64,000 bases of DNA, taken from NCBI RefSeq assembly GCF_000472925.1, contig NZ_AXAS01000007.1, positions 171,485-235,484 on the forward strand, in the 5' to 3' direction. Numbering within the stretch: position 1 is the first letter of the stretch; each line of letters starts with the position of its first letter. The DNA comes from Bradyrhizobium sp. Ec3.3. Lineage in GTDB: Bacteria > Pseudomonadota > Alphaproteobacteria > Rhizobiales > Xanthobacteraceae. Position numbers and translations under genes: made by a program. This document shows, piece by piece, positions 26,177-36,283 of the stretch. Under the pieces are notes generated by a model, which saw only the letters and a list, made by a program, of their open reading frames with translations, made no database searches and was not told the DNA's origin.

Positions 26177-28277
26177 CATCATTGCGGGCGCGTCGGCCAG
26201 CTCCGATTTGATGGTTGCGTTGGCGCTGCTTCTGACGGTCAGCATGATGATCATGCCGATCCCGATAGTGGCGATCGATACTCTTATCGGCTTCAATCTG
26301 GGCTTCGCCATATTGCTGCTGATGGTTGCTCTCTATATCAGCACTCCGCTTGATTTCTCGTCCTTGCCGGGCGTCATCCTGATTTCCACGGTATTCCGCC
26401 TGGCGCTCACCATCTCGACGACGCGGCTGATCTTGGCTGAGGGGGATGCCGGCAGCATCATTCACACGTTCGGTGATTTCGTCATATCGGGAAATATCGT
26501 CGTCGGCATTGTCATATTTTTAGTCGTGACCATGGTGCAGTTCATCGTCGTCGCCAAGGGCGCTGAGCGCGTGGCGGAGGTGGCGGCGCGCTTCACGCTC
26601 GATGCTCTGCCAGGCAAGCAGATGGGGATCGATGCGGAGCTGCGCAACGGCCATATCGATCAGAACGAAGCCCGCAGCCGGCGCGCAACGTTGGAGAAAG
26701 AAAGCCAGCTTTATGGGGCTATGGATGGCGCCATGAAGTTCGTAAAGGGCGATGCCATCGCAGGGTTGGTGGTCATCTGCATCAACATGCTGGGCGGGAT
26801 CACCATCGGCCTGCTCTCCAAGGGCATGTCTTTTGAGGCGGCGCTGCATCAATATACCCTGCTGACGATAGGCGATGCGTTAATCTCACAGATTCCCTCG
26901 CTGCTGCTCTCGATTACAGCCGGGACGATCATCACTCGTGTCAATGGGGTTGTAAGGCTCAACCTTGGTACCGACATCGTTAACCAGCTCACGGCCAATC
27001 CGCACGCATTGCGGCTATCTGCCTGCGTCCTGGTCGTAATGGGGGCCATTCCGGGTTTCCCGCTCCCTGTCTTTCTCCTCTTGGCCGCAGTCTTTGCGGC
27101 AGCGAGCTTTGCCGACGGCGTGATCCAAAGCGCCAAGAAAAGCGCCGATGTCTCTCGCCCGGCTCCCGAACAGTCTAACAAGCAAACCGTGCCTGCGGGA
27201 GCACTTCCGGTCGCGGTGTTCCTTGCGCCCAGTCTGACACGGGCGATCGACAAGGACGAATTGCAACAGCATATTGAGCGCGTTTCGGGACTTGTCTCAG
27301 CTGATCTTGGCATCACGATTCCGCGCATCCCCATCGAGGTCGACGAGCGCTTGCCGGAGTTGCAGTTCAGGGTGGATGTCGAGGGCGTCCCGGTCGATCA
27401 GGGTTTAATTGATCCAACACAGCTCGCACTCCGCGACGATCCGGCGAACATTGAATTGAGCGGGATCCCGTTTCGGCGCGAGGCGGAGACGGATCAAATC
27501 TGGATTGAACAGAGCAACGCACCAGCTCTCAAGGCAGCCGGCATCGGCCATCACCGTCCCATCGAAATCCTGGCCTTGCGCGTCCATTCGGCGTTGACCC
27601 GCCATGCACAGTGCTTGGTGGGTATCCAGGAGACGCGCCAATTGCTGGCCCGGATGGAGACGGAATATTCGGATCTTGTGAAGGAGGTATTACGGACGAC
27701 GCCGATCCCTAAGGTCGCCGACGTCTTACGGCGCCTCCTGGAAGAGGGTATTCCGATCCGGAACACGCGGCTGGTCTTGGAAGCATTGGCCGAATGGAGC
27801 GGACGTGAACAAAACGTCGTCTTGCTGACGGAATACGTTCGCTCCGGCCTGAGACGGCAGATCTGCCACCGCTATGCCAACGCACACCGTGTCGTGCCGG
27901 TCTTCATCATCGAACGTCAAACCGAGGATATTGTTCGCAGCGCGGTGCGTGACACTCCCAAAGGGCCCTACCTGGTTTTGACGGACGGGCAAAGCGAGGC
28001 GCTGCTGTCAAAAATGCGTCAGATCCATTCGAACGCAGTCCGAGGTCAGATCCAGCCCGTTATCCTTGCTTCGATGGATATAAGGCGCTTTGTCCGCGGT
28101 TTTCTCACCCGCAATGGGATCGATCTTGCTGTTCTATCCTATCAAGACCTTGCCTCGGACTTCACAATTCAGCCGGTTGGATCCATCACACTCGCAGCTG
28201 CGAAGGACAAGGCTCCGTCGGAGGAGCTTAGCAACATGCTCGTTGCGGACGATTCACAGGCGCAGCAGTCGATATAA
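26157..28277 (+). CDS. rhcV: RhcV (SctV) export-gate protein
   Basis: The 706-residue protein is a FHIPEP-family export gate. The N-terminal half has about eight membrane segments, and the conserved cytoplasmic loop signature includes EVAARFTLDALPGKQMGIDA. The C-terminal half is the large cytoplasmic domain that forms a nonameric ring receiving chaperone-effector complexes. I chose the ATG at 26157 (MASVLRN), which overlaps the upstream TPR gene. It appears complete and normal in length. Confidence 0.95.
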   Translation: MASVLRNIIAGASASSDLMVALALLLTVSMMIMPIPIVAIDTLIGFNLGFAILLLMVALYISTPLDFSSLPGVILISTVFRLALTISTTRLILAEGDAGSIIHTFGDFVISGNIVVGIVIFLVVTMVQFIVVAKGAERVAEVAARFTLDALPGKQMGIDAELRNGHIDQNEARSRRATLEKESQLYGAMDGAMKFVKGDAIAGLVVICINMLGGITIGLLSKGMSFEAALHQYTLLTIGDALISQIPSLLLSITAGTIITRVNGVVRLNLGTDIVNQLTANPHALRLSACVLVVMGAIPGFPLPVFLLLAAVFAAASFADGVIQSAKKSADVSRPAPEQSNKQTVPAGALPVAVFLAPSLTRAIDKDELQQHIERVSGLVSADLGITIPRIPIEVDERLPELQFRVDVEGVPVDQGLIDPTQLALRDDPANIELSGIPFRREAETDQIWIEQSNAPALKAAGIGHHRPIEILALRVHSALTRHAQCLVGIQETRQLLARMETEYSDLVKEVLRTTPIPKVADVLRRLLEEGIPIRNTRLVLEALAEWSGREQNVVLLTEYVRSGLRRQICHRYANAHRVVPVFIIERQTEDIVRSAVRDTPKGPYLVLTDGQSEALLSKMRQIHSNAVRGQIQPVILASMDIRRFVRGFLTRNGIDLAVLSYQDLASDFTIQPVGSITLAAAKDKAPSEELSNMLVADDSQAQQSI

Positions 28278-28278
28278 G

Positions 28279-28530
28279 ATGGACCGAATGAATTCACGTC
28301 AGAAAGCAGTCCGGTGGCGCTTGGGCTCATTTTGTCTGCTCTCATTCTCAGCTCTCCTTTCCATTCTAGGACTCGGCGGTTGCGCTAGCTGGGATAGACC
28401 AGCTCTTCAGGTGCAGGAGACGTCGCCGCCAAAATTGCTTGGCGCAAAAGATATCGATCAAGCCATGCGCGAACGCATTGAGTGCGCCGTCGGCCAGAAT
28501 CCAGACCAGGAGCTTTGCGCGACGCGCTGA
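28279..28530 (+). CDS. Small lipoprotein downstream of rhcV
   Basis: The 83-residue protein begins one base after the rhcV stop. It has a basic N-terminus, a hydrophobic stretch (FCLLSFSALLSILGLGG) and a lipobox ending in Cys (LGGC at about residue 35), so it should be lipidated and anchored in a membrane. The mature part is only about 48 residues with two further cysteines. It could serve as a pilotin or stabiliser for the split secretin, but this is inferred only from size, lipidation and operon position. Confidence 0.6.
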   Translation: MDRMNSRQKAVRWRLGSFCLLSFSALLSILGLGGCASWDRPALQVQETSPPKLLGAKDIDQAMRERIECAVGQNPDQELCATR

Positions 28531-30105
28531 AGCAGAAAAAGCGCGGGTCTGTTGGACTGCTGGAACATCCCTTCAAGTTGATCTAATTGTCGCGGTGTCG
28601 CGCTTCGGCGTTACCGTTAGGGTGATGGCGGCCGGACGACATCTCGCTTCAATGATAAGGAGCGCTTCAGACGATCAGACATCGACGGCCGCCCCATCGC
28701 CGATACAGCAACGCCATGAAATAGGAAGTTGCCTATCTCTCACCTTGCCCAAGAGCCTAATCTAAATCCTGCCGAGATATGGGGCGAACGGAAGAGCGCC
28801 CGGCGAGCGTGTGTGTGTAGGTATTGGGCCGCGTGTCACAGCGAGGGCCCGCCATCGTGCCAGCAGCATAGCGGCGGCTGAAACAGGCCTTTTCTTCGAT
28901 GTGATGAAAATAATAGGCAGCATTGCCCGAAATACGATGCTGCTGTCTCGGTATCCGCTGGAACTGGACCCCCCAGGTCGAACTTGATGCTACCGACGAA
29001 ATCGGGCGACGACGAAGGTTGACTTTCGATCAGCACGTGGGCGTGTTTCCGTTCAATGCCAATCGCGATGGCACGCGTAGTTGCTCTAAGTCGCTACGCC
29101 GCGAGCAAGGTATGGCAGCTGTCTAAACAGGACCGGCTCAGGTCTTTTCGGTAAGCGTGGCGGATTAATTGCAGACATCACTGTGGCGCAAGCGCTCGTC
29201 ACGGTAGCTGATCAACGCGCCTTGCCCGTGTTCGACGCGGACGAGATGATGGAATGATGACCGCCGACCGGTAGGGCGCCCGAGTTGTACGAAATCGCCC
29301 GCCAGCGTCTGCAATCTGACACGACACGCGATTACCAGTGCCGGCAGACACTGCACTTTTCGAGCCGGCACGCCGTTTGCTCTGTTCGCGGCACCATCAC
29401 CAAACCAACGCTCCAGCGGTGATGTTAGGGGGCGGGCGCCAAGGCCATCGGCGTCCCGCCCCTGACTTAGCCGTAAGTCGCACCTCGAGCAAACTTTCGA
29501 TGCCATTTCGGAGCAGTCCAGCTCCAACCTCCGAAAGAGCCGCGACTACCCGAGAGGAACCGATTTAGCACGTGACGGTGTCGATCTCGGTCTCGGTCAT
29601 TGGCATTTTTCACCCGCCTTGCGCGATTCTGGCCGCGGGTTTGCCAACGGAAGTAGGTCAGCAGCGCAACTGCAATTTCATGAACCACAGACGTGAGGCT
29701 TTTTTTTTTTGTCGGGCCGACGACACGTGATCGAAAATCGCCGGGAACGCGCCTTCGGACTGCTGGCATCGAATTCTGCACGTCACAAACTGTCAATCGA
29801 CGTGCAAGACTTATAGCACCCCCCGTCTGGATCGCGCCTTCCAGCCGCGCTTCGTATGCTGCAAAGCTCTCATTGTGCATTATTGTTCGTTCCTGCGGAG
29901 AGAGCGCTGCTGGGGCACGAGGGCACAACAACCCAATGATGTGCCAGGTGCCAGCGGAGGAGGCCGGGCGCTCCGAAACCCCGGCCATCTCCGCACCCGG
30001 CCTCCTCCTCAACCCAAGCCGGGAGCAAATAAATGAGGCAACCGATCGCACTCGGGAGCATCGATCTGTGAGGCAATACGCAGTCCACCTTTCTCCTTGC
30101 ACGGG
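28531..30105. other. Gene-poor region containing direct-repeat copy A
   Basis: No intact gene recognised. The long minus-strand frame 29467-30102 covers repeat copy A and reads AAYEARLEGAIQTGG, a phrase also found in copy B, but it matches no family I know. A run of ten or more T lies at about 29700. Confidence 0.4.
29572..29877. repeat. Direct repeat copy A upstream of the GH12 effector
   Basis: About 306 bp, from GTGACGGTGTCGATCTCGG to CTTCGTATGCTGCAAAG, recur in the same orientation at 31496-31787 with small indels and substitutions. The pair brackets the GH12 effector gene and a recombinase remnant. Confidence 0.9.
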
Positions 30106-30128
30106 TCAGCTTCTCGAAAGCCAAGCTT
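30106..30128 (+). promoter_or_regulatory. tts box of the GH12 effector
   Basis: GGTCAGCTTCTCGAAAGCCA is a near-perfect TtsI box about 97 bp upstream of the start codon. Confidence 0.9.
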
Positions 30129-30224
30129 CGTAGAATTCGAACCTGCCTTCAGATGAGGCCACCTAAGACTGAACTGCTCACCCATTCCAGGATACCCCGC
30201 TGGCAGAAAGAGGAAGAGAGCACT

Positions 30225-31022
30225 ATGGATTTTAATCGGATAAACGGTGCCGGCTCGCCAGAGTCCCCAATGGGCTACGTTTACTCACAGGAGGAACATG
30301 ATCTTTTTAGCCAGGCTGTGAATAATGTCAGGTCATCGGCGACCGCCCCGATGCCGGCACAGAATCTGATTTGGAGGTCGAGCGATCCATACGGGCACTT
30401 TTCACGCGATGGCAATACCTGGAACAACGACGTGTGGGGCAGTGGTGCAGGGCCTCAGACCATTTCGGTGCATGAAGCGAACCGATGGAGCGTGTGGTCG
30501 AACCAGCCTGGAACTGGTGGCATCAAGAGCTATCCGCACGAGGCTGTCCATATCGGAAAGCCGCTCAGTGCAATCAACACTTTGACCTCGACCTTCAATC
30601 AGCACGTTCCTAAAAGCGGGGCTTGGGACACTGCCTATGATATTTGGGACAGCTCAAACCAGCAAGAGATCATGATCTGGACAAACTACACCGGAAACTC
30701 GGACGGTAGCGGCAACGTTAAGCCCATTTCGTATAAATACGCCCCTTCCGGGGCGTCGATCCCGGTCTATCGCAATGTCGCTGTAGGAGGGACGACCTGG
30801 AACGTGTTTGAAGGGAATAATGGTCACAACGTCATCTCGCTCGTGCCCATTTCGAAGAGCAATAGCGGGACAGTGGATATCAAAGGCATCCTAGAGTGGA
30901 TCAAGTCGAAGGGTTACTTCGGCGACATAAACGTCGGTAGCGTCCAATACGGCGTCGAGATCACCTCATCGCCAGGCGGAATGAACTTCAACTTCGACAA
31001 TATGACCGTGACCTCGAAGTGA
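30225..31022 (+). CDS. gunA2: GH12 endoglucanase, type III-secreted (GunA2-like)
   Basis: The 265-residue protein is a glycoside hydrolase family 12 enzyme. The nucleophile is Glu148 (QEIMIWTNY) and the acid/base Glu245 (YGVEITSSPG), both in family-typical strands. There is no Sec signal peptide, and a strong tts box lies upstream, so export by the T3SS is expected, as reported for the Bradyrhizobium GunA2 cellulase. It would cut beta-1,4-glucan of the plant cell wall. The ATG at 30225 has a GAGGAAGAG ribosome site. The gene lies between two ~300 bp direct repeats. Confidence 0.88.
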   Translation: MDFNRINGAGSPESPMGYVYSQEEHDLFSQAVNNVRSSATAPMPAQNLIWRSSDPYGHFSRDGNTWNNDVWGSGAGPQTISVHEANRWSVWSNQPGTGGIKSYPHEAVHIGKPLSAINTLTSTFNQHVPKSGAWDTAYDIWDSSNQQEIMIWTNYTGNSDGSGNVKPISYKYAPSGASIPVYRNVAVGGTTWNVFEGNNGHNVISLVPISKSNSGTVDIKGILEWIKSKGYFGDINVGSVQYGVEITSSPGGMNFNFDNMTVTSK

Positions 31023-31060
31023 AGATTCGTGGGACGGGGCGATCTGTGCTCATTGTAAGC

Positions 31061-31112
31061 CACGCCGGCTAACGGTCTCAGCCTGCGGCTTACGACGTCT
31101 GAGACCGGCGTG
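31061..31112 (+). terminator. Long hairpin downstream of the GH12 gene
   Basis: The right arm CTGAGACCGGCGTG pairs with CACGCC plus GGTCTCAG on the left, with a 7-base bulge and a 17-base loop. No T-run follows, so it may be an imperfect terminator or the relic of a mobile-element end. Confidence 0.5.
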
Positions 31113-31186
31113 TCATTCGGCCTGCAAATGATTGCCCCCTAAGCCAGAAGACCGGCGTCCCCCTCCGATGGGGCGCCCCCACTTAC

Positions 31187-31335
31187 ACAAAGATCCACCA
31201 GGTCCTCACCAACCCGTTCTATGCCGGCGTTTATGTGTATGGCCGCACCCAGCAGAGCTATCTCGATACGGGCGTCGAATCCGAAAGCGCATCAAACGAC
31301 GCGGCCGCGAGCAGTGACCGGTCTTTAAGAGGGCG
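31187..31335 (+). pseudogene. Fragment of a large serine recombinase
   Basis: The plus strand encodes KIHQVLTNPFYAGVYVYGRT, the characteristic segment of the recombinase domain in large serine recombinases. The rest of the gene is missing. It lies within the interval bracketed by the direct repeats. Confidence 0.7.
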
Positions 31336-31495
31336 GATTCAATCGGTCGTCGCAACGCTCTGAAGTTGGAGGTTGCGATGAGCATTCGAACGCGGCGATC
31401 GGCACGATCTGGACGAGCTCCATTGCCATCGCCAGGACATGCCGCCTGTGGCGGGGCGTGATGAACAGAGCGGATTCTGGCGGGGGATTGCCGCG

Positions 31496-31787
31496 GTGAC
31501 GGTGTCGATCTCGGTCTCGGCCATTGGCATGTTTTAACCCGCCTCGCGCTATTCTGGCCGCGGTTTTGCCAACGGAAGCAGGTCAGCAGCGCAACTGCAA
31601 TTTGATGAACTACAGACGTGAGGCCTATTGTCGGGTCGACGACACGTGATCGAAAATCGCCGGGAACGCGCCTCGGGACTGCTCGAATTCTGCACGTCAA
31701 AACAGTCAATCGACGTTCAAAACTTATAACCCCCCGTCTGGATCGCGCCTTCTAGCCGCGCTTCGTATGCTGCAAAGTTCTCAATGT
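31496..31787. repeat. Direct repeat copy B downstream of the GH12 effector
   Basis: About 292 bp similar throughout to copy A at 29572-29877 and in the same orientation. Its minus strand also reads AAYEARLEGAIQTGG. Confidence 0.9.
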
Positions 31788-32162
31788 ACGTTTCTCTCAT
31801 GAGCGCGCGTAGCCGCGCCGGCGGGTCTATACATGTTGACTCGCTCCAGGTTTGTCCCACAAGCCGGCGCCCAAGGGCTATGAGGCCATCCATGAACCAC
31901 ATCTGGGCGGCGAGATGCGGGTTTTCTCGATGCAATTCGTGCGCCAGGAGCTCCTAATCCGTGTGGATGTGCTCGTCGGCAAGCGATCGCCATCTGCAAG
32001 CACAGGCCCGCTGCTCTGGCGCTGCCGCCGACAGGCGGGACCCAAGGATAGCGAATACTACCGAACTTAGTAGGCCTGTAATTTCTCGACTATCAGCTAA
32101 GTGAGTAGGGCTGGGAGACACGCCTCGTGCACGCAAAGAGCGGCCGGAAGCGGAGAAACTCG
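31788..32162. other. Intergenic, no gene recognised
   Basis: Only short frames without recognisable motifs between direct-repeat copy B and the S10 peptidase gene. Confidence 0.35.
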
Positions 32163-33722
32163 ATGCAGTTTGATTTGACCGCGCTGCGCCGCGCCTGTCT
32201 TGTGCTGGCCATGTTTGCCTGCGGCGTGATGGGGAGCGCTTGGGCCGACGATCCGCCGCAGCGTTCCGATGCCGCGACGCCTGCCGGCCAGAAAGGCGGT
32301 CCCGGCGCACCGGCCGGCCAAACGCAGTCTATGGCCGAGCCGCATCGTCTGCCGCCGGACTCCACCACCCGCCAGACGCTCGAGTTGCCTGGACGGACGC
32401 TCACCTTCACCGCGACCGCAGGCTCCATCCGCCTGTTCGACGACAAGGGCGAGCCGCAGGCCGAGATCGCCTATACCTCTTATCAGCTCGACGGCACCGA
32501 CCGCGCCACGCGCCCGGTGACGTTCTTCTTCAATGGCGGGCCGGGCGCATCGTCGGCCTGGCTGCAACTTGGTAACGCCGGTCCGTGGCGGCTGCCGATC
32601 AACGCCGACGAGGTCACGCCATCGACTTCCTCTGAGGTGAAGCCCAATGCGGAGACCTGGCTCGATTTCACCGACCTCGTCTTCATCGACCCCGTCGGGA
32701 CCGGCTATAGTCGTTTCGTTGCGACCGGTGAGGATGTCCGCAGGCGGTTCTATTCCGTGGACGGCGATGTCAGTGCGCTCGCGCTGGTGATCCGCCGCTG
32801 GCTCGAGAAGCACGACCGGCTGCTATCGCCAAAATATGTCGCGGGCGAAAGCTATGGCGGCATTCGCGGGCCGAAGGTCGTAGCCCAGTTGCAGATGCAG
32901 CAGGGCGTCGGCGTCAAGGGGCTGATCATGATCTCGCCCTTGTTCGACTACCGCGAGTTCTCAGGTACGAGCCTTCTGCGATATGTCGCAACGCTGCCGA
33001 GCTATGTCGCGACCGTGCGCGAAGCCAAGGGACCGGTGAAGCGGGCCGATCTCGCCGACGTGGAAGCTTATGCGCGCGGCGAGTTCCTGGCCGACCTCGT
33101 CAAAGGCGAGGCGGACAGGGAGGCGGCCACGCGTCTGGCCGACAAGGTCGCCACGCTGACCGGCATCGACCAGGCGGTGAGCCGCAGGCTCTCGGGCCGC
33201 TTCGACATCGGTGAATTCCGCCGCGAGCTCGACCGCAAGAATGGCAAGGTGACCGGCCGCTACGATGCCTCTGTGCGCGGCTTCGACCCCTATCCGGATT
33301 CCAGCGCCTCCCGTTTCGGCGATCCCTCGGGCGACACGCTTCAGGCGCCGCTGACCAGTGCCGCCGTCGATCTGCTCACGCGCAAGCTGAACTGGCGGCC
33401 GGACGGCTCCTATGAGGTGCTGAACGGCGCGGTTTGGCGGGGGTGGGATTTTGGCGGCAGACCTCCCGAGTCGCTGTCGGAGCTGCGCCAGATGCTTGCG
33501 ACGGACGCGAAGATGAACGTGCTGGTCGGGCACGGCCTGTTCGATCTTGCCACGCCTTATTTTGCCTCGAAGATGTTGCTCGACCAGTTGCCGGCCTTTG
33601 CCTCAGTGCCGCGGGTCAAGCTCGTGGTCTTTCCGGGCGGCCACATGTTCTACTCGCGCGAAGGCTCACGGCAGGCGTTTCGCGCAGAGGTCGAAGCGAT
33701 GATCAGGCCGGCAGCGAACTAG
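32163..33722 (+). CDS. Exported S10 serine carboxypeptidase
   Basis: The 519-residue protein has a Sec signal peptide (hydrophobic core ACLVLAMFACGVMGSAWA). S10 signatures follow: FFFNGGPGASSAW, GTGYSR, the nucleophile motif AGESYGG, and near the C-terminus a catalytic Asp in GLFDLATP and a His in GGHMFY. It removes C-terminal residues from peptides in the periplasm or outside. A GGAG site supports the ATG at 32163. The adjacent convergent gene encodes another exported serine peptidase. It looks like core-genome sequence with higher GC than the neighbouring effector genes. Confidence 0.85.
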   Translation: MQFDLTALRRACLVLAMFACGVMGSAWADDPPQRSDAATPAGQKGGPGAPAGQTQSMAEPHRLPPDSTTRQTLELPGRTLTFTATAGSIRLFDDKGEPQAEIAYTSYQLDGTDRATRPVTFFFNGGPGASSAWLQLGNAGPWRLPINADEVTPSTSSEVKPNAETWLDFTDLVFIDPVGTGYSRFVATGEDVRRRFYSVDGDVSALALVIRRWLEKHDRLLSPKYVAGESYGGIRGPKVVAQLQMQQGVGVKGLIMISPLFDYREFSGTSLLRYVATLPSYVATVREAKGPVKRADLADVEAYARGEFLADLVKGEADREAATRLADKVATLTGIDQAVSRRLSGRFDIGEFRRELDRKNGKVTGRYDASVRGFDPYPDSSASRFGDPSGDTLQAPLTSAAVDLLTRKLNWRPDGSYEVLNGAVWRGWDFGGRPPESLSELRQMLATDAKMNVLVGHGLFDLATPYFASKMLLDQLPAFASVPRVKLVVFPGGHMFYSREGSRQAFRAEVEAMIRPAAN

Positions 33723-34007
33723 GTCACAAGCAAGTTCGGGTTCGCGCGCGTATCGTAGATCAGCGCTTCTTAGCGCGAAACCGCAATGATTGCTTCTGAG
33801 AGTCCCGGCTACGACCGATCTTGCTCGCGGCCCGCAGGCTTGCGGAGAACGCCAACTCCGCGCGCTCCGGGAACAGCCAGCTGCACCTCACCTACGAATT
33901 CCTGCGCGCCGTTGGTCGTATTCCGGCCGGTGCCGTGATGCTGAGGGCTCGACCTATGTCGCGAAATGCGCAATCGCCGCTTGAGGGAACAAGATGCGGT
34001 CACGGGC

Positions 34008-34030
34008 AAGCTTTCGAGAAGCTGACGAGG
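34008..34030 (-). promoter_or_regulatory. Orphan tts box
   Basis: On the minus strand it reads CCTCGTCAGCTTCTCGAAAG followed by CTT, one of the best tts boxes in the window. It points into the short space before the convergent end of the S10 peptidase gene, where only a 66-codon unrecognised frame exists. Confidence 0.85.
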
Positions 34031-34132
34031 CCCACCTTCCCCGAAGGCGTAGGCGTGGCGTCGCTCGCGCGAAAGCGCCAGTGCACTGGAGCGGTCTCAG
34101 CGGTTCAGGCAATTGCCGCATGCACTTGTCGC

Positions 34133-36283
34133 TTAACGACCTTTCTTTTCGACCTCACTCAATCCAAGCCGCCCAGATGCATATGTATATTCCAGGGCCG
34201 CCCGCCGTGCGTCTTCGATGAGATTGGCGGCGGCACTATGTCCCCCGTCAAGATTCTCATAGTAGAAATAGGGCTGGCCTAGCTCAGCGAGCCTTGCGGC
34301 TGCCTTGCGGCCATGTGCCGGATGAACGCGGTCGTCCTTGGTGGAGGTGAGAATGAAGGGGGCCGGGTAGGTCTGGCCCGGCACTAACTTCTGATAGGGC
34401 GAGTAGGCCTGGATCCATTCGCGCTGCTCAGGCAAGGCGGGATCGCCATACTCGGCGGTCCAGGAGGCGCCGGCGGCCAGCTTGGTGAACCGAAGCATGT
34501 CGAACAGCGGCACCTGCACGATGGCGGCATTGAAGAGGTCAGGTCGTTGGGTGATTGCGGTCCCCACCAGCAGGCCTCCTTGGCTGCCGCCGACTACGCC
34601 CAGCCGGCGCGGAGACGTGATCTTGCGGCGGATCAGGTCCTCAGCAACGGCTATAAAATCATCCCATGTGCGCTGCTTCGTTGCCCCTTGGGCAGCCTCG
34701 TGCCATCGCGGCCCGAATTCGCCGCCGCCGCGCAGGTTCGCGACGACATATGCATAGCCCTGCTCGAGCCAGAGCCGTCCCATAAGCCCCGCATAAGACG
34801 GCAGGAGCGGAATCTGAAATCCCCCATAGCCATAAAGAAGGGTTGGAGTCGATCCGTCACACCTTGCGCTCTTGGGTTGCACCAGAAAGTAGGGAATGCC
34901 GGCGCCGTCGCGCGACGTCGCCTCGAACTGCTCCACGACATATTTAGACGCATTGAACCTAGAAGGTGTCGTCTTCAGTGTCTCGAGGCGTTCGGTTGCA
35001 GCGTCGAAGTACCAGAGCGACGTCGGCCGGAGAAAACTGGAGACGGTGAACATCACCTCGTCCGTTTCATTTGATGCGGCAGAAAGACCGACACTCGCAT
35101 TCTCTGGAAGTGGGATCGGCGTGACTAGCCAGGTGCCCTGATCGTACTTGTAGACGAACGCCTTGCTCTGAACATTGTCGAGGATCGTCAGGATCAATAG
35201 GTTCCTGGTGGCTTTGAACCCGCTGAGAGCCTGCCGAGGCCCTGACTGGAAGACGAGCGTGGGTCTGGCGCGCAGCGGATCCTGCTTCCATTCGGCCAGG
35301 TCATACGAGATGATCGAGCCGGCTGCGAACCGGGCGTCGCCGGACGGCGGCGTCCAGTCTTCGTTTAGCGTCACGAGCAGGCGGCCACTGGCAATGCCGC
35401 CGATGTTCGCCTTTCTCGGCAGATTGAGCTTGATCGGCCGCTCAGGCCCGAAGAGGACATGCTCATTCTCGAACGAGCTGATGGCGCGCACGGCGCCGGT
35501 CGCATGGACGGTGCCGTCACTGTCGCGCAGCACGAATGGCGTGGTCCCGACATCGGTCAGCTCGCCGCGAAAGACCTCGCGCGCTTGAGCGAGCGGCTGA
35601 GCACGCTTGAGCTCCTTCACGACGAACGGGTAGCCGGCCTTCGTCATGGTCCCGTCGCCCCAATCTCGTGCAACCAGGATCGTATTGTTATCTACCCAGC
35701 TGACGTTCTGCTTTCCCTCCGGAAGATCAAAGCCGGTCATGACGAAAGTCTCGGCGTCGCCGTCGAACTCGCGCACGAACACGGCGTCCTTGCCGCCATT
35801 GGAAAGTCTGAGCAGGCACAGGCGCTCTTCCGGCGGCAGGCAGCTGCCGCCTTTAAAGACCCAGTTCTTCTTCTCCGCGACAGCCAGCGCGTCCATGTCG
35901 AGGATGGTGTCCCAGCGCGGGTCTTGGGCGCGATAGCTCTCAAACGTTGTACGCCGCCAGATGCCGCGCACGTGGTTCTCGTCCTGCCAGAAATTGTCGA
36001 GACCGCGCCGTCCGAAAGAAACGTACGGAATTCGGTCCTTGGCCTGGAGAATGTTGAGCGCCTCCTCGTAGAAGCGTTGATAGCGGAAATCTGATTGGAG
36101 CACACGGAGCGTCTTGTCGTTTTCGGCGCGAGCCCATGCCAATGCGCGCGGCCCTTCGATCTCCTCGAGCCAAAGAAAAGGATCGTTCGCCTCCGTCGCG
36201 GCCGGCAGCGTCTGGGGGAGTGCCGCAGACATCAAACAGATCATGGATAGCGACGCTGCGAGGAGGCGGAGCGACTTTTTCAT
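34133..36283 (-). CDS. Exported prolyl oligopeptidase-family peptidase (S9)
   Basis: The 716-residue protein starts with a signal peptide (MKKSLRLLAASLSMICLM...) followed by the prolyl oligopeptidase N-terminal part (NDPFLWLEEIEG) and beta-propeller. The C-terminal alpha/beta-hydrolase domain has the nucleophile in GVVGGSQGGLLVG, an Asp in KDDRVHPAHG and a His in LDGGHSAAA. It should cleave short peptides after proline or related residues in the periplasm. I chose the ATG at 36283 because it places the signal peptide at the N-terminus. It converges with the S10 peptidase gene, with the orphan tts box between their ends. Confidence 0.85.
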   Translation of the reverse strand: MKKSLRLLAASLSMICLMSAALPQTLPAATEANDPFLWLEEIEGPRALAWARAENDKTLRVLQSDFRYQRFYEEALNILQAKDRIPYVSFGRRGLDNFWQDENHVRGIWRRTTFESYRAQDPRWDTILDMDALAVAEKKNWVFKGGSCLPPEERLCLLRLSNGGKDAVFVREFDGDAETFVMTGFDLPEGKQNVSWVDNNTILVARDWGDGTMTKAGYPFVVKELKRAQPLAQAREVFRGELTDVGTTPFVLRDSDGTVHATGAVRAISSFENEHVLFGPERPIKLNLPRKANIGGIASGRLLVTLNEDWTPPSGDARFAAGSIISYDLAEWKQDPLRARPTLVFQSGPRQALSGFKATRNLLILTILDNVQSKAFVYKYDQGTWLVTPIPLPENASVGLSAASNETDEVMFTVSSFLRPTSLWYFDAATERLETLKTTPSRFNASKYVVEQFEATSRDGAGIPYFLVQPKSARCDGSTPTLLYGYGGFQIPLLPSYAGLMGRLWLEQGYAYVVANLRGGGEFGPRWHEAAQGATKQRTWDDFIAVAEDLIRRKITSPRRLGVVGGSQGGLLVGTAITQRPDLFNAAIVQVPLFDMLRFTKLAAGASWTAEYGDPALPEQREWIQAYSPYQKLVPGQTYPAPFILTSTKDDRVHPAHGRKAAARLAELGQPYFYYENLDGGHSAAANLIEDARRAALEYTYASGRLGLSEVEKKGR

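Noticed and set aside
29467..30102. A 211-codon minus-strand frame
   Set aside because: It spans direct-repeat copy A and unrelated flanks, has no recognised domain, and only its AYEARLEGAIQTGG part recurs in copy B.
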